Shown here: positions 9,579-17,769 of the stretch, one piece after another
Numbering within the stretch: the first letter of the stretch is position 1
How the letters are laid out: the number at the start of each line of letters is the position of its first letter
Notes under the pieces: generated by a model
Database searches by the model: none
Told to the model about the DNA's origin: nothing
What the model saw: the letters and a program-made list of their open reading frames with translations, nothing else
Translations under genes and position numbers: made by a program
Source of the DNA: JACVRW01 sp963826165
GTDB taxonomy: Bacteria; Actinomycetota; Thermoleophilia; Solirubrobacterales; Thermoleophilaceae
Direction: 5' to 3'
NCBI GenBank assembly: GCA_963826165.1
Contig: CAWGWC010000007.1
Span: 434,001-498,000, forward strand
DNA: 64,000 nt

Positions 9579-10437
9579 CACGTCAGCCGTCGGGCGCAAG
9601 CAGCCGGCGGCTGCGCAGCGAGGTTCTCTTTTCGGCTGCGCCCAGCTCGAGTTCGGGTTCCTGCTGGGCCCGACCGACGGGCGCTACCTCGTGCGCAGCC
9701 CCGGCGAGGACACCGTCGAGGCCGTCCTCGTGCTGGGAACGCTAGGCGCGCCGGAGAGGCGCTGGCTGCGCGATCGCCGGCCGCGAACGGTCGAGCAGGC
9801 CGCCCCCGAGCCGGTGCCCACCGCGCGGGCGACCGTCGTCAAGCCCGCGCCGTTCGCGGACGAGACCGAGGCGCGAGCCTGGCTCGACGAGTTGCGGGGC
9901 GACCCGGAGCTGCGCGACGCCGAGCTGGCCGCCGCCGCGAAGATCCTCAACCGGGCGCTGAGCGCCCAGCGTGTCGCCGCGGCCGATCCCTATCTGGCCG
10001 ACGTGTCGGTCGAGCGCGCGCTGGCGGCGCGGATCGGCTACGGCAGCGGCAACCGGGTAGCCGACGGCGAGTTCGCCCAGGCACTCGAGCTGCCGAGCCC
10101 GGGAGGCCGTCGCACGAAACGCTCGATGGCCGCGCCGGAGGAGCGCTTCGCGGCGATCCTCGGTGGTCGCGACACCACCCTGGCGGCCGAGGAGCTCGTG
10201 CTGAGGGCTCGCGCCGACCTCGATGCCGGACGGCGGCGCGAAGCGGCCCTTCAGGCACGCGTGGCCATCGAGGCGCTCCTGGCCCAGACCGACGAGCGAT
10301 CGCTCGATCCTCATCGCCCGCTCGTGGTGAGCGCAGCGGCGGCGGCGCTCGACGGCGAGCCGGCCGAGGACCTCGAGGAGGCTGTGCGCGCCATGGAGGC
10401 GGTGCTGCGCAGGCGCCACCTCAGGAGCTCCGACTGA
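9532..10437 (+). CDS. Conserved hypothetical protein, helical, Ala/Arg/Glu-rich
   Basis: The reading frame is convincing from about 9618 (CAQLEFGFLLGPTDGRYLVR) to the TGA at 10437, but no good start lies just before it. TTG at 9532 and GTG at 9478 are the nearest candidates and both overlap the hydrolase gene. The N-terminal ~60 residues look like a small beta domain. The rest is alpha-helical and acidic/basic mixed, with no membrane segment, signal peptide or recognised motif. It converges with the sirtuin gene (12 bases between stops). I do not recognise the family. Confidence 0.6.
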   Translation: MTRRSAGPATPTRASSTSAVGRKQPAAAQRGSLFGCAQLEFGFLLGPTDGRYLVRSPGEDTVEAVLVLGTLGAPERRWLRDRRPRTVEQAAPEPVPTARATVVKPAPFADETEARAWLDELRGDPELRDAELAAAAKILNRALSAQRVAAADPYLADVSVERALAARIGYGSGNRVADGEFAQALELPSPGGRRTKRSMAAPEERFAAILGGRDTTLAAEELVLRARADLDAGRRREAALQARVAIEALLAQTDERSLDPHRPLVVSAAAAALDGEPAEDLEEAVRAMEAVLRRRHLRSSD

Positions 10438-10449
10438 GCCCGGTCTCGG

Positions 10450-11229
10450 TTACCGCGGCCGGGCGTCCAGAGCAGCCAGCACGGCGGAGAGCTCCTCCAC
10501 CACGTCGCCGTCCAGCTTGACCTCCACGTCGCCGTCGTACGGCGTGGGCCCCTGCGTGACCAGCGCGAGGCGACCGCCGCCACCGTGGGTCATCGCGGGC
10601 AGGCCGGCCACCGGGTAGACCTCGAGCGAAGAGCCCACGCAGAGCATCAGGTCGGCCTCCAGGGCCAGCGCCTGTGCCTTGGCCAGCGCACGCTCGGGCA
10701 GGAACTCGCCGAACAACACCACGTCGGGCTTGAGGGGGTGGACGCAGGCCGGGCATTCGGGTGCCCCGTCACCCTGGGCGAGCAGCTCCACCACACGGTC
10801 GATCGGCTGCCTGCCGCCGCACTCGAGACAGACGCTCCACTCGATCGACCCGTGCACCTCCACCAGTCGCTCGCTGCCGGCCATGCGGTGCAGCCGGTCG
10901 ATGTTCTGGGTGATCACCCCGCGCACCAGTCCGCGACGCTCGAGCTCGGCCACGGCGTGGTGGGCGGCATTGGGCCGCTTGTCGGTCAGCGAGGCGAAGC
11001 GCTGGCCGTAGAACGCCCAGAAGCGGTCGGGGTCGCGCCGCCACGCGTCGATGTGGGCAACCTCCATCGGGTCGACGTTCTCCCAGAGGCCGGTGCCGGG
11101 ACTGCGGAAGTCGGGGATGCCCGAGGGCACCGAGATGCCCGCACCGGTGAGCACCACGGCTCGTTCGGAGCTGCGAAGAAGAGCCGCGACGCGCTCGGCG
11201 TTGCTGGACGTGACCGTGGCCTCACTCAC
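10450..11229 (-). CDS. NAD-dependent protein deacylase, Sir2 family
   Basis: 259 residues from a GTG. All sirtuin landmarks are present: GAGIS at 29-33, GIPDFRSP at 37-44, TQNIDRLH at 107-114, catalytic His126 in VHGS, zinc cysteines at 134, 137, 159 and 162, then GSSLEVYP and a final nucleotide-binding strand. It should remove acyl groups from lysines using NAD, like CobB. Length and motifs are normal, so it is probably active. TAGTGT lies 9 bases before the start, and its TAG is the stop codon of the hydrolase gene upstream. Confidence 0.93.
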   Translation of the reverse strand: MSEATVTSSNAERVAALLRSSERAVVLTGAGISVPSGIPDFRSPGTGLWENVDPMEVAHIDAWRRDPDRFWAFYGQRFASLTDKRPNAAHHAVAELERRGLVRGVITQNIDRLHRMAGSERLVEVHGSIEWSVCLECGGRQPIDRVVELLAQGDGAPECPACVHPLKPDVVLFGEFLPERALAKAQALALEADLMLCVGSSLEVYPVAGLPAMTHGGGGRLALVTQGPTPYDGDVEVKLDGDVVEELSAVLAALDARPR

Positions 11230-11238
11230 CGGCGGGCG

Positions 11239-11244
11239 ACACTA
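11239..11244 (-). promoter_or_regulatory. -10 element TAGTGT for sirtuin gene, sharing a stop codon
   Basis: Minus-strand TAGTGT, 9 bases before GTG 11229. Bases 11244-11242 are also the TAG stop of the alpha/beta hydrolase. Confidence 0.45.
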
Positions 11245-11970
11245 GCTGAGGAACTCGCTCACCATGAGGTTGCAGAGCTCGGGCCGGTCGTGGAACAGCC
11301 CGTGACCGGCGCCCGGGACAACGGCGAGCTGCGCATGCGACAGGCCCTGGCGAAGCGCGAGCGTGTGCTCGATGGGAATCTCGTCCTCGTCGTCGCCCAC
11401 CATCACGAGCGCCGGCCCTGGATAGCCGGCGAGGTCGGCAACGAAGAGCGTGGGCTCCTCGGACTGCATGCGGTGCAGCTTCTCGTAGAGCTGCCGAAAG
11501 CGTCCGGGACCGTCCGGCGAGACCTCACCGTGGTAGTCGTCGAAGAAGGCCAGGACCTCATCGTCGAGGTCGATCGCCCCCGGCGCCCAGGCCTCGTGGT
11601 GGAAGACAGCAGAGGCGAACACGAGCCGGCGAACGAGATCGGGGCGCCGCAGCGCGGTGACCAGCGCGACGATCGCCCCGTCGCTGTGCCCGAGGACATA
11701 GGCGGGCCCACCCACCACCTGCTCGAGAAAGGCGATCGTGTCCTGCGCCATCAGCTCATACGTGATCGGCCCCGGTACGTCGGCCGTGCGGCCGTGCCCG
11801 CGCCGGTCGGGCCGGTAGATGCGGAAGCGGTCGGCCAGGCGAGCGAGATTGCCTTCGAACACACGCGAGTCGGCACCGCCCGGATGCAGGAGCAGGAGCG
11901 GCTCACCGGAGCCCTGCTCCTCGTAGTAGGTGCGGACATGGCCGAGCTGTGCGAATGCGGTCATGTTCAT
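11242..11970 (-). CDS. Alpha/beta fold hydrolase
   Basis: 242 residues. The nucleophile is Ser96 in GHSDG, the oxyanion motif is LLHPGG at 28-32, RPDRRGHGRT follows strand 4, an acidic residue sits in the VGDDEDE segment, and the histidine is in GAGHGLF near 221. The fold and triad are intact but the substrate is not predictable. Two ATGs (11970 and 11964) are possible and neither has a clear ribosome-binding site. It lies between the crotonase and sirtuin genes on the same strand. Confidence 0.88.
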   Translation of the reverse strand: MNMTAFAQLGHVRTYYEEQGSGEPLLLLHPGGADSRVFEGNLARLADRFRIYRPDRRGHGRTADVPGPITYELMAQDTIAFLEQVVGGPAYVLGHSDGAIVALVTALRRPDLVRRLVFASAVFHHEAWAPGAIDLDDEVLAFFDDYHGEVSPDGPGRFRQLYEKLHRMQSEEPTLFVADLAGYPGPALVMVGDDEDEIPIEHTLALRQGLSHAQLAVVPGAGHGLFHDRPELCNLMVSEFLS

Positions 11971-12011
11971 CAGACCGCCGCGGTGGCCCGCGCTAACCGC
12001 ACGAGCGGCGT

Positions 12012-13118
12012 CTAGCGGCCCTGGAAGTCCGGGCGGCGCTTGCCCAGGAAGGCGGCGATGCCCTCACGGGCGTCCTCGGAGCTGAAGGCCCGCGCGAAGC
12101 CCTCGGCCTCGTGCGCGAGTCCTTCGTCGAGATCGGGGCGAAGCGAGCGCGTCTTGATCTCCTCGACCGCGATCGGCGCCTGGCCGGCGAGCTTGCGCGC
12201 CCAGCCGAGTGCGGCGTCGAACAGCTCGTGGTCGGGCACCACCTGGGTGGCCAGGCCCACGCGGTGGGCCTCATAAGCGTCAATCGGATCCCCGGTGAGG
12301 TTCATCTCGAGCGCCTTGGCCTCCCCCACCAGCCGTGGCAGCCGCTGGGTGCCGCCGAAGCCGGGGATTATCCCCAGGTTGATCTCGGGCTGGCCGAAGG
12401 TAGCCGACTCGGCGGCGATCCGGAAGTCGCAGGCCATGGCCAGCTCGCAGCCGCCGCCGAAGGCGATCGAGTTGACCGCCGCGACCGTGATCGTGGACGA
12501 CTGCTCCATGCCGCGCATGAAGCGGTGCGCGCCCTGCACGAGCTCGGCACCCTCTGCGTCCGCGCTCATCTTGGTGAACTCCTTGATGTCCGCGCCGGCG
12601 CTGAAGGTGAAGATGTTCGAGGACGCGATCACCAGCGCCCGGACCTTGCCGTCCACCGTCTCCCACAGGTCCATCAGGTCGCGGATGGCCTGCGGTGAGA
12701 GAGGATTGGCGGGCGGGCGGTTGAGCCAGGCGATCGCGATGTCGTCACGCGTCTCGAGCAGCACGGTCTCGCGCTGGTCGCCGGCGTCCGGCCTGGGGTA
12801 GGCGAAGAAGCCCTGGCCTTCCTTCTTGCCCAGGCGGCCCTGGGCCACCAGACGGCGCAGGATCGTGGGCGGCTCGAACGCCTCGCCCCATTCGCTCTGG
12901 GCGCTTTCGAGCTGCTCCAGCACGGTGTCGAGCCCCGCTTCGTCCGCGCGCGCGAACGGGCCGGGAAGGATCCCAGCCCCCATCATCATCCCGATCTCGA
13001 TGTCCTTGGCCGAGGCCACGCCCTCCTCGAGGACGAGGCAGGACTCGACCAGCGTCTTGAGGCCCATGCGGTCGACGATCGACTCCACCGTGGGGTTGCC
13101 CGTCTCAGCCGTGCTCAT
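12012..13118 (-). CDS. Fusion of a 3-hydroxyacyl-CoA dehydrogenase C-domain and an enoyl-CoA hydratase
   Basis: 368 residues. The first ~105 resemble a 3HCDH C-terminal helical domain (EEGVASAKDIEIGMMMGAG; GRLGKKEGQGFFAY). Residues ~112-368 are a crotonase with the oxyanion loop SAGADIKEF and both hydratase glutamates, in GGGCELAMACD and GQPEINLG. Its ATG lies 14 bases inside the 3' end of the dehydrogenase gene. Together the two genes hold NAD-binding, C-domain, C-domain and hydratase in the order of archaeal-type fusion enzymes, but as two polypeptides. They should catalyse the hydration and oxidation steps of fatty acid beta-oxidation. Confidence 0.88.
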   Translation of the reverse strand: MSTAETGNPTVESIVDRMGLKTLVESCLVLEEGVASAKDIEIGMMMGAGILPGPFARADEAGLDTVLEQLESAQSEWGEAFEPPTILRRLVAQGRLGKKEGQGFFAYPRPDAGDQRETVLLETRDDIAIAWLNRPPANPLSPQAIRDLMDLWETVDGKVRALVIASSNIFTFSAGADIKEFTKMSADAEGAELVQGAHRFMRGMEQSSTITVAAVNSIAFGGGCELAMACDFRIAAESATFGQPEINLGIIPGFGGTQRLPRLVGEAKALEMNLTGDPIDAYEAHRVGLATQVVPDHELFDAALGWARKLAGQAPIAVEEIKTRSLRPDLDEGLAHEAEGFARAFSSEDAREGIAAFLGKRRPDFQGR

Positions 13119-13980
13119 AGAAACCCTTCCCGGTCTTCTGCCCGAGGTCGCCGGCGGCCACCAGCTCCTCCATGCGCTCGGCCACGTGGAAGCGCTCGCT
13201 TCCGTAGGAGTCGCGCAGGTGCCGGGCCACGTGCAGAACCGTGTCGAGGCCGAGCAGGTCGGTGAGGAAGTAGGGCCCCATGGGCGTCGCGCCCGAGTCG
13301 TTTATCACCCGGTCGACCTCCTCCACCGAGAGATCCCCGTCCTCGGTGGCCTTCCAGACCTCGGACATCGCCGAGGTGAGGATCCGGTTGACCACGAAGC
13401 CGGGCACCTCTCCGCAGCGCACGACGGTCTTGCGGATCGCTTGGGCGAAGGTCGAGGCGGCCTGGAGCGTCTCCTCGGAGGTGTCATCACCCTCGATCAC
13501 CTCGATCAGCCTCATCATCGAGGCCGGATAGAAGAAGTGGAAGCCACACACCCTGTCGGGCCGAAGCGTGGCCTCGGCCATCTCGGTGACCGACAGCGAG
13601 GAGGTGTTGGAGGCGAGGATCGCGTGACCGGGCGTGACCTGATCGAGCTCGGCGAACACCGTCTGCTTGATCTCCATGCGCTCGGGCACGGCCTCGATCA
13701 CGAAGTCCACGTCGCCGAAGCCCTCGTAGCCGGTGGTGCCCTCGATGCGGCCGAGCAGCGCCCGGCGCTGGGACTCGGACTCGTCCTGGGTGATCTTCTC
13801 CTTGGCGACGAGCGCGCCGAGCTGGGCCTCCGTGACCTGGCGGGCCTTTTCCAGGCCCGTGTCCACGAACTCCTGCTCGAGGTCCTTGAGCACCACGGGG
13901 ATCCCCGCGGCGGCCACGACCTGAGCGATCTCGCCGCCCATCGTCCCGGCCCCTACGACGGCTGCCTTGAAAACGAACAC
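13105..13980 (-). CDS. 3-hydroxyacyl-CoA dehydrogenase, NAD-binding and first C-domain
   Basis: 291 residues from GTG 13980. An ATG at 14007 would overlap the SRPBCC gene, and TAGGGT lies 7 bases before the GTG. The Rossmann motif GAGTMGGEIA starts near residue 9. Catalytic-region motifs include ASNTSSLSVTE and FHFFYPASMM, and the C-domain has GFVVNRI and ends GQKTGKGFYEHG. It oxidises 3-hydroxyacyl-CoA with NAD. The stop overlaps the hydratase-fusion gene by 14 bases, implying coupled synthesis and probably one complex. Confidence 0.9.
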   Translation of the reverse strand: MFVFKAAVVGAGTMGGEIAQVVAAAGIPVVLKDLEQEFVDTGLEKARQVTEAQLGALVAKEKITQDESESQRRALLGRIEGTTGYEGFGDVDFVIEAVPERMEIKQTVFAELDQVTPGHAILASNTSSLSVTEMAEATLRPDRVCGFHFFYPASMMRLIEVIEGDDTSEETLQAASTFAQAIRKTVVRCGEVPGFVVNRILTSAMSEVWKATEDGDLSVEEVDRVINDSGATPMGPYFLTDLLGLDTVLHVARHLRDSYGSERFHVAERMEELVAAGDLGQKTGKGFYEHG

Positions 13981-13987
13981 GGCGGTG

Positions 13988-13993
13988 ACCCTA
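13988..13993 (-). promoter_or_regulatory. -10 element TAGGGT for the beta-oxidation pair
   Basis: Minus-strand TAGGGT, 7 bases before GTG 13980. Its TAG (13993-13991) is the stop codon of the SRPBCC gene. Confidence 0.45.
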
Positions 13994-14443
13994 TCTAAGC
14001 CCCGCATCCTCCTGTGCCTCGACGGTGAAGCGAAACAGAGTGCGGCGGAGGGCGTCGCGCAGCGCTCGGCGGATGAAGACGGCGTCGGCAACCACGCTCA
14101 GTGGGCCGTACTTCACCAGCCGGTACTCGAGTGTCAGCTCGACCTCCGATCCGTCCGGGGTCGGAAGCGCCCGAATCCCCTGGCGCCCCAGCAGAGCGTC
14201 CTCGAAGACCAGCGTGGCGAAGCGGTCGTGGGCGTGCTCGACCACCTTCTCGGTCACCCGTCCGCGACCACCCTGGATCGACTCCCAGACCACCCGCTCG
14301 TCCTGCCCGGGCCATCCTCCCGAGCGCTCCACGACTCGCGCGAAGCCCTCGACGAACGAGGGCCAGCGGGTGGTGTCGGTCCACAGCGCCATCGCCGCGC
14401 CGGGCTCGAGCGGCACGAAGCCCTGGGCGCGTGCCGTCCTCAC
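13991..14443 (-). CDS. SRPBCC (polyketide cyclase/START-like) family protein
   Basis: 150 residues. The START-like pattern is clear: an N-terminal strand with PGAAMALWTDTTRWPSFV, a GGRGRVTEKV core, antiparallel strands (VELTLEYRLVKYGP) and a long C-terminal helix. The domain binds hydrophobic ligands in a cavity; the ligand is unknown. Its GTG start overlaps the TGA of the PadR gene (GTGA), so regulator and ligand-binding protein are co-translated. Confidence 0.8.
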   Translation of the reverse strand: MRTARAQGFVPLEPGAAMALWTDTTRWPSFVEGFARVVERSGGWPGQDERVVWESIQGGRGRVTEKVVEHAHDRFATLVFEDALLGRQGIRALPTPDGSEVELTLEYRLVKYGPLSVVADAVFIRRALRDALRRTLFRFTVEAQEDAGLR

Positions 14444-14892
14444 CGGCCGTAGACCTCTTTCACGATCTCGTCGATCGAGCTCTTGACCGAGTCGAGGAAG
14501 GGGCGCACCTCCTCCACGAGGCGCGCGTACTCCTCCCGCCCCGCATCGGTGAGCGAGTAGTAGCGGCGCGAGCGGCGCTCCGGGTGCTCCCAGCTGCCCT
14601 CGATCAACCCCCGTCCCTCGAGCTGGCGCAGCAGCGGATACATCGTGTTGGGGTTGACCGACAGCACGCCGGCGGTCATCGCCCCGATGCGCTCCATCAG
14701 CTGGTTGCCGTAGCTCGGCCCGTCGTTGATCAGGTGCAGCACGAGCAGGGGCAGGATCGCGCGCCGGCGCAGCTCGCCCGTGAACGGGTCGGCGCTGCGC
14801 TTGGGCGTGCCAATGGCTGCATCTGCTCCACCGGCCTGGGCCACCGCGTCACGCACGGCCTCCCTGCTGCGCTCGCGCTTGGAGCTGCTCAC
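14440..14892 (-). CDS. PadR family transcriptional regulator
   Basis: 150 residues from a GTG. The winged-helix region spans ~45-120 (LLVLHLINDGPSYGNQLMERI; NPNTMYPLLRQLEGRGLIEG; RRYYSLTDAGREE) and is followed by a short dimerisation helix typical of the smaller PadR-s2 type. A ~35-residue charged N-terminal extension precedes it. It forms an operon with the SRPBCC gene, a pairing that recurs with ArsR proteins elsewhere in this window. The target is probably its own operon, but I see no convincing palindrome upstream. Confidence 0.88.
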   Translation of the reverse strand: MSSSKRERSREAVRDAVAQAGGADAAIGTPKRSADPFTGELRRRAILPLLVLHLINDGPSYGNQLMERIGAMTAGVLSVNPNTMYPLLRQLEGRGLIEGSWEHPERRSRRYYSLTDAGREEYARLVEEVRPFLDSVKSSIDEIVKEVYGR

Positions 14893-14914
14893 GGGGGCTC
14901 ATGCTGACAGGACT

Positions 14915-14946
14915 GTGCTCGGCGAGCGCGCGGTGCGCGCGAGCAC
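14915..14946 (-). terminator. Hairpin after the SRPBCC gene at 14953
   Basis: GTGCTCG at 14915-14921 pairs with CGAGCAC at 14940-14946, with an inner CGCGC/GCGCG stem and a short bulge. It lies 7 bases beyond the stop at 14953. No T-run follows, so it is a hairpin-only terminator candidate. Confidence 0.4.
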
Positions 14947-14952
14947 CTGGTC

Positions 14953-15450
14953 TCAGCGCAGCGAGCGCGCGACCTCCTCCAGGAGATCCATCTGCTCCTT
15001 CATGCCGGTCTCCATCCCCGAGTCGATCACGGCGTCGCGAACCTCCCGGCTCGAGTACTCGCAGAGCATCGTGAGCGTTGTGCGGCCGTCCTGCTCGGCG
15101 AGTTCCACCGTGATCAGGCTCTCCTCGCCCTCCGCGGAGGGATGCTCGAACACCTCGGTGTTGACGATCCGCTCGTTGGCGACGATCTCCCGGTACTCGC
15201 CATGGAAGGCAACCTCATAGCCGCCCTCCTGGGCCACCATCACGAACCGCCAGGCGCCGCCGACCCTCAGGTCGATCTCGGCGATCTTCATCGTGCCCTG
15301 ATGGCCGCTCCACCAGCGCATCACGAGCTCGGGCGTGGTCCAGGCCCGGTAGACGAGCTCCCTGGGCGCGTCGAACTCGCGCGCGATCAGGATCTGCTCG
15401 TCGGCGGGCAGGGTCACCGTGGCCGTTCCGCTACTTGTCACTTCCGTCAT
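14953..15450 (-). CDS. SRPBCC domain protein, AHSA1 type
   Basis: 165 residues from ATG 15450, preceded by AAGGAG seven bases upstream. The longer frame is rejected because it overlaps the ArsR gene further and lacks a site. AHSA1 hallmarks are present: REFDAPRELVYRAWTTPELV near the N-terminus, the MRWW motif, then a VGGAWRFVM strand and a closing amphipathic helix. This is the CalC/Aha1-like ligand-binding fold that is frequently encoded beside ArsR regulators. It overlaps the ArsR gene by 20 bases. Confidence 0.87.
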   Translation of the reverse strand: MTEVTSSGTATVTLPADEQILIAREFDAPRELVYRAWTTPELVMRWWSGHQGTMKIAEIDLRVGGAWRFVMVAQEGGYEVAFHGEYREIVANERIVNTEVFEHPSAEGEESLITVELAEQDGRTTLTMLCEYSSREVRDAVIDSGMETGMKEQMDLLEEVARSLR

Positions 15451-15787
15451 CTCCTTGCTCCTTCTGCTTGAGGTCGTCCAGTACGACATCCAGGGCCTGG
15501 AAGCGCTCCGACCAGGAGCGCTCGTAGTTGCTCACCCAGTCGTGGATGGGCTTGAGCGCGGGGCCGTTCAGCCGGTAGAGCCGCTGCCGGCCCTTCTCGC
15601 GCACCTCGACCGCCCCGACCTCGCGAAGTACCCGCAGGTGCTTCGACACCTGCGGCTGCCCCAGCCCGGTGGCCCGTACGAGGTCGTTCACCGGGCGCTC
15701 GCCGGCCACCAGGACGTCGAGGATCTCGCGCCGCCGGGGCTCGGCCACCGCGTTGAACGCGTCCGCCGTGGTTGCCGCTCTCGCCAT
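15431..15787 (-). CDS. ArsR family regulator of the adjacent SRPBCC gene
   Basis: 118 residues from ATG 15787. The winged helix-turn-helix is clear (FNAVAEPRRREILDVL; VNDLVRATGLGQPQVSKHL; GRQRLYRLNG). No metal-binding cysteine pair is present, so it belongs to the non-metal group that accompanies AHSA1 proteins. TATAGT lies 6 bases before the ATG and a perfect AT-rich inverted repeat sits just upstream, giving a simple autoregulated, leaderless operon. Confidence 0.9.
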   Translation of the reverse strand: MARAATTADAFNAVAEPRRREILDVLVAGERPVNDLVRATGLGQPQVSKHLRVLREVGAVEVREKGRQRLYRLNGPALKPIHDWVSNYERSWSERFQALDVVLDDLKQKEQGDDGSDK

Positions 15788-15793
15788 GCGGTA

Positions 15794-15799
15794 ACTATA
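15794..15799 (-). promoter_or_regulatory. -10 element TATAGT for the ArsR/SRPBCC operon
   Basis: Minus-strand TATAGT, 6 bases before ATG 15787. Confidence 0.55.
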
Positions 15800-15805
15800 T
15801 ATACC

Positions 15806-15819
15806 CATATAGATATATG
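15806..15819. promoter_or_regulatory. Inverted repeat CATATA-GA-TATATG, probable ArsR operator
   Basis: A perfect 6-2-6 palindrome, very AT-rich in a ~70% G+C region. It sits between the -10 (15794-15799) and the -35 position of the operon, where a repressor would block RNA polymerase. Confidence 0.55.
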
Positions 15820-17214
15820 TCAAGCGGGAGCGTTGAGCACCGCCGTGAGCCGCGCGACGGCGGCGCTGAAGGCGTGCTCGGCGGGCGTGGCGTAGCCGAC
15901 CACCAGGGCGGGACCGTGCCGGGGCCCTCCCGCCCGGTAGCCGCCCAGCCCGTCGAGCGCGAGGCCGTGCCCGGCCGCGCGGGCCACGACGTCCTCCTCC
16001 TGCTGCCCGGGCGGAAGCTCGAGAAGGGCGTGCAGGCCCGCGGCCACGCCGGTGACCCGGACCCGGGGAGCCTCGCGCTCCAAGGCGGCGACCAGGTAGT
16101 CCCGCCGGCGGCGATAGACGAGGCGGGCGCGCCGCACGTGACGGTCGTATGCCCCCGACGTGAGGAACTCCGCCAGGACGAGCTGGTCGATGGCGCTCGT
16201 ATGACCGTCCGTGCGCTCCTTCGCCGCCACCACCTCATCCACCAGCCCTGCCGGGAGGGCGAGCCAGCCGAGCCGCAGGCCGGGGGCGAGCGTCTTGCTC
16301 GCGGTTCCGGCGTAGACCACCTGCTCCGGCGCCAGCGCCTGCATGGCACCCACCGGCTGGCGGTCGAAGCGAAACTCGCCGTCGTAGTCGTCCTCGACGA
16401 TCAGCCTCGGACCGGCGGCGGCCCACTCGACGGCCTGGCTGCGCCGCGACGGGGCAAGCGAGGGGCCGAGCGGAAACTGGTGAGCGGGTGTGAGCAGCAC
16501 CGCATCGGCGTCGCCGAGCTCGTCCACGAGGGCGCCACCGGCGTCGACGCTCAGCGGTTCCACCGTCAGACCGCGGTGAGTCACCACCTCGCGGTGGCTC
16601 GGCTGGCCGTAGCTCTCCAGCGCCACCCGGCCGGCTCCGCGCGTACCAAGCACGTCGCACAGGAGTGCGAGTCCCTGGGTGAAGCCGGAGCAGATCACCA
16701 GGCGATCGGCGGCCACGCTCACGCCTCGCCCGCGCGCGAGGTATTCAGCGAGCGCGTGCCGTAGCTCCGGCCGCCCGCGCGGATCGGAGTAGCCGAGCGC
16801 TTCGAACGGAGCCGACTCGAGTGCGCGTCGGGCCGCCGCCAGCCAGCGCGAGCGCGGAAAGCCGGCCAGGTCCGGAACGCCGGGGCGCAGGTCGTGACGC
16901 GGCCGGCTGACCCGCTCGTCCTTGCTCGGCGCGGGAGTCTCCACGGGCGTCGTGCGAGCGGCGACCCGGGTGCCCGACCCGCGACGGGCCACCAGCCAGC
17001 CCTCGGCCACGAGCTGGCCGTAGGCGTCGGCCACCGTGTTGCGGGCCACACCGAGATCCTGCGCCAGGGCGCGCGACGACGGCAGTCGGTTGCCGGAGGG
17101 CAGGCGCCCGCCGCGGATCGCCTCCCGCAGGGCTTCCTCGAGGCCTGCCCGCAGCCGCGGGCCCCGGAGATCGAGGTGCAGGTCGACTCCCGAATTGGCC
17201 CACGTTCTTGTCAC
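15820..17214 (-). CDS. MocR/PdxR-type PLP-dependent transcriptional regulator
   Basis: 464 residues. Residues ~20-85 are a GntR winged helix (RLPSSRALAQDLGVARNTV), joined by a linker to a class-I aminotransferase domain. The PLP-binding lysine is Lys307 in YAGTASKTLAPG, and EDDYDGEFR carries the cofactor aspartate. Such proteins control vitamin B6 or amino-acid genes. The target here is probably the divergent AhpD-like gene 46 bases away. The GTG start has TAAGGT 8 bases upstream. Confidence 0.9.
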   Translation of the reverse strand: MTRTWANSGVDLHLDLRGPRLRAGLEEALREAIRGGRLPSGNRLPSSRALAQDLGVARNTVADAYGQLVAEGWLVARRGSGTRVAARTTPVETPAPSKDERVSRPRHDLRPGVPDLAGFPRSRWLAAARRALESAPFEALGYSDPRGRPELRHALAEYLARGRGVSVAADRLVICSGFTQGLALLCDVLGTRGAGRVALESYGQPSHREVVTHRGLTVEPLSVDAGGALVDELGDADAVLLTPAHQFPLGPSLAPSRRSQAVEWAAAGPRLIVEDDYDGEFRFDRQPVGAMQALAPEQVVYAGTASKTLAPGLRLGWLALPAGLVDEVVAAKERTDGHTSAIDQLVLAEFLTSGAYDRHVRRARLVYRRRRDYLVAALEREAPRVRVTGVAAGLHALLELPPGQQEEDVVARAAGHGLALDGLGGYRAGGPRHGPALVVGYATPAEHAFSAAVARLTAVLNAPA

Positions 17215-17222
17215 AGGATTGG

Positions 17223-17228
17223 ACCTTA
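17223..17228 (-). promoter_or_regulatory. -10 element TAAGGT for the MocR gene
   Basis: Minus-strand TAAGGT, 8 bases before GTG 17214, in the spacer shared with the divergent AhpD-like gene. Confidence 0.45.
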
Positions 17229-17248
17229 GCGCTGGGCCATGTCGCGCC

Positions 17249-17254
17249 TAGGGT
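17249..17254 (+). promoter_or_regulatory. -10 element TAGGGT for the AhpD-like gene
   Basis: Lies 6 bases before ATG 17261. Confidence 0.5.
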
Positions 17255-17260
17255 GGCTCC

Positions 17261-17764
17261 ATGACCTCTTCTACCGACACTGACCACGCCGGCGAGCCGG
17301 TCCCCGTGAGGCTGGATTTCGACGCCGAGGCGGGCGGGTTCGCCCGAGCCATGGCGCAGCTCGACAAGGCGGCCACCAAGGAGCTCGACAGCGTGGACTT
17401 CGACCAGCGGCTTCGGGAGCTCGCCCGCATCCGCGCATCGCAGATCAATGGCTGCGCCTACTGCATCGACATGCACACCAAGGACGCCCGCGCGATCGGC
17501 GAGTCGGAGCAGCGTCTCTACGCCCTGGCCGCCTGGCGCGAGACGCCCTACTTCAGCGAGCGGGAGCGCGCGGCGCTGGCCTTTACCGAGGCGGTGACGC
17601 TCGTGGCCGACGATCACGTGCCGGCGGAGGCCTACGACGCGGTGGCCGAGCGCTTCAGCGACGCCGAGGTGGCGGCGCTGGTGAGCCTGATCGTGACGGT
17701 CAACGCGTGGAACGCGCTCTCGGTCAGCACCCGTGCGTGGTCGCCGGGCTCCTACGAGGCGTGA
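17261..17764 (+). CDS. Carboxymuconolactone decarboxylase/AhpD-like protein
   Basis: 167 residues. The alkylhydroperoxidase core has the redox motif CAYCIDMH (Cys65, Cys68, His72) preceded by ELARIRASQINGC, and the C-terminal helices match CMD-family proteins. It probably reduces peroxides through a disulfide relay; the partner reductase is not obvious. It is divergent from the MocR regulator and followed after 5 bases by the NTF2-like gene. Confidence 0.88.
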   Translation: MTSSTDTDHAGEPVPVRLDFDAEAGGFARAMAQLDKAATKELDSVDFDQRLRELARIRASQINGCAYCIDMHTKDARAIGESEQRLYALAAWRETPYFSERERAALAFTEAVTLVADDHVPAEAYDAVAERFSDAEVAALVSLIVTVNAWNALSVSTRAWSPGSYEA

Positions 17765-17769
17765 GGGCG

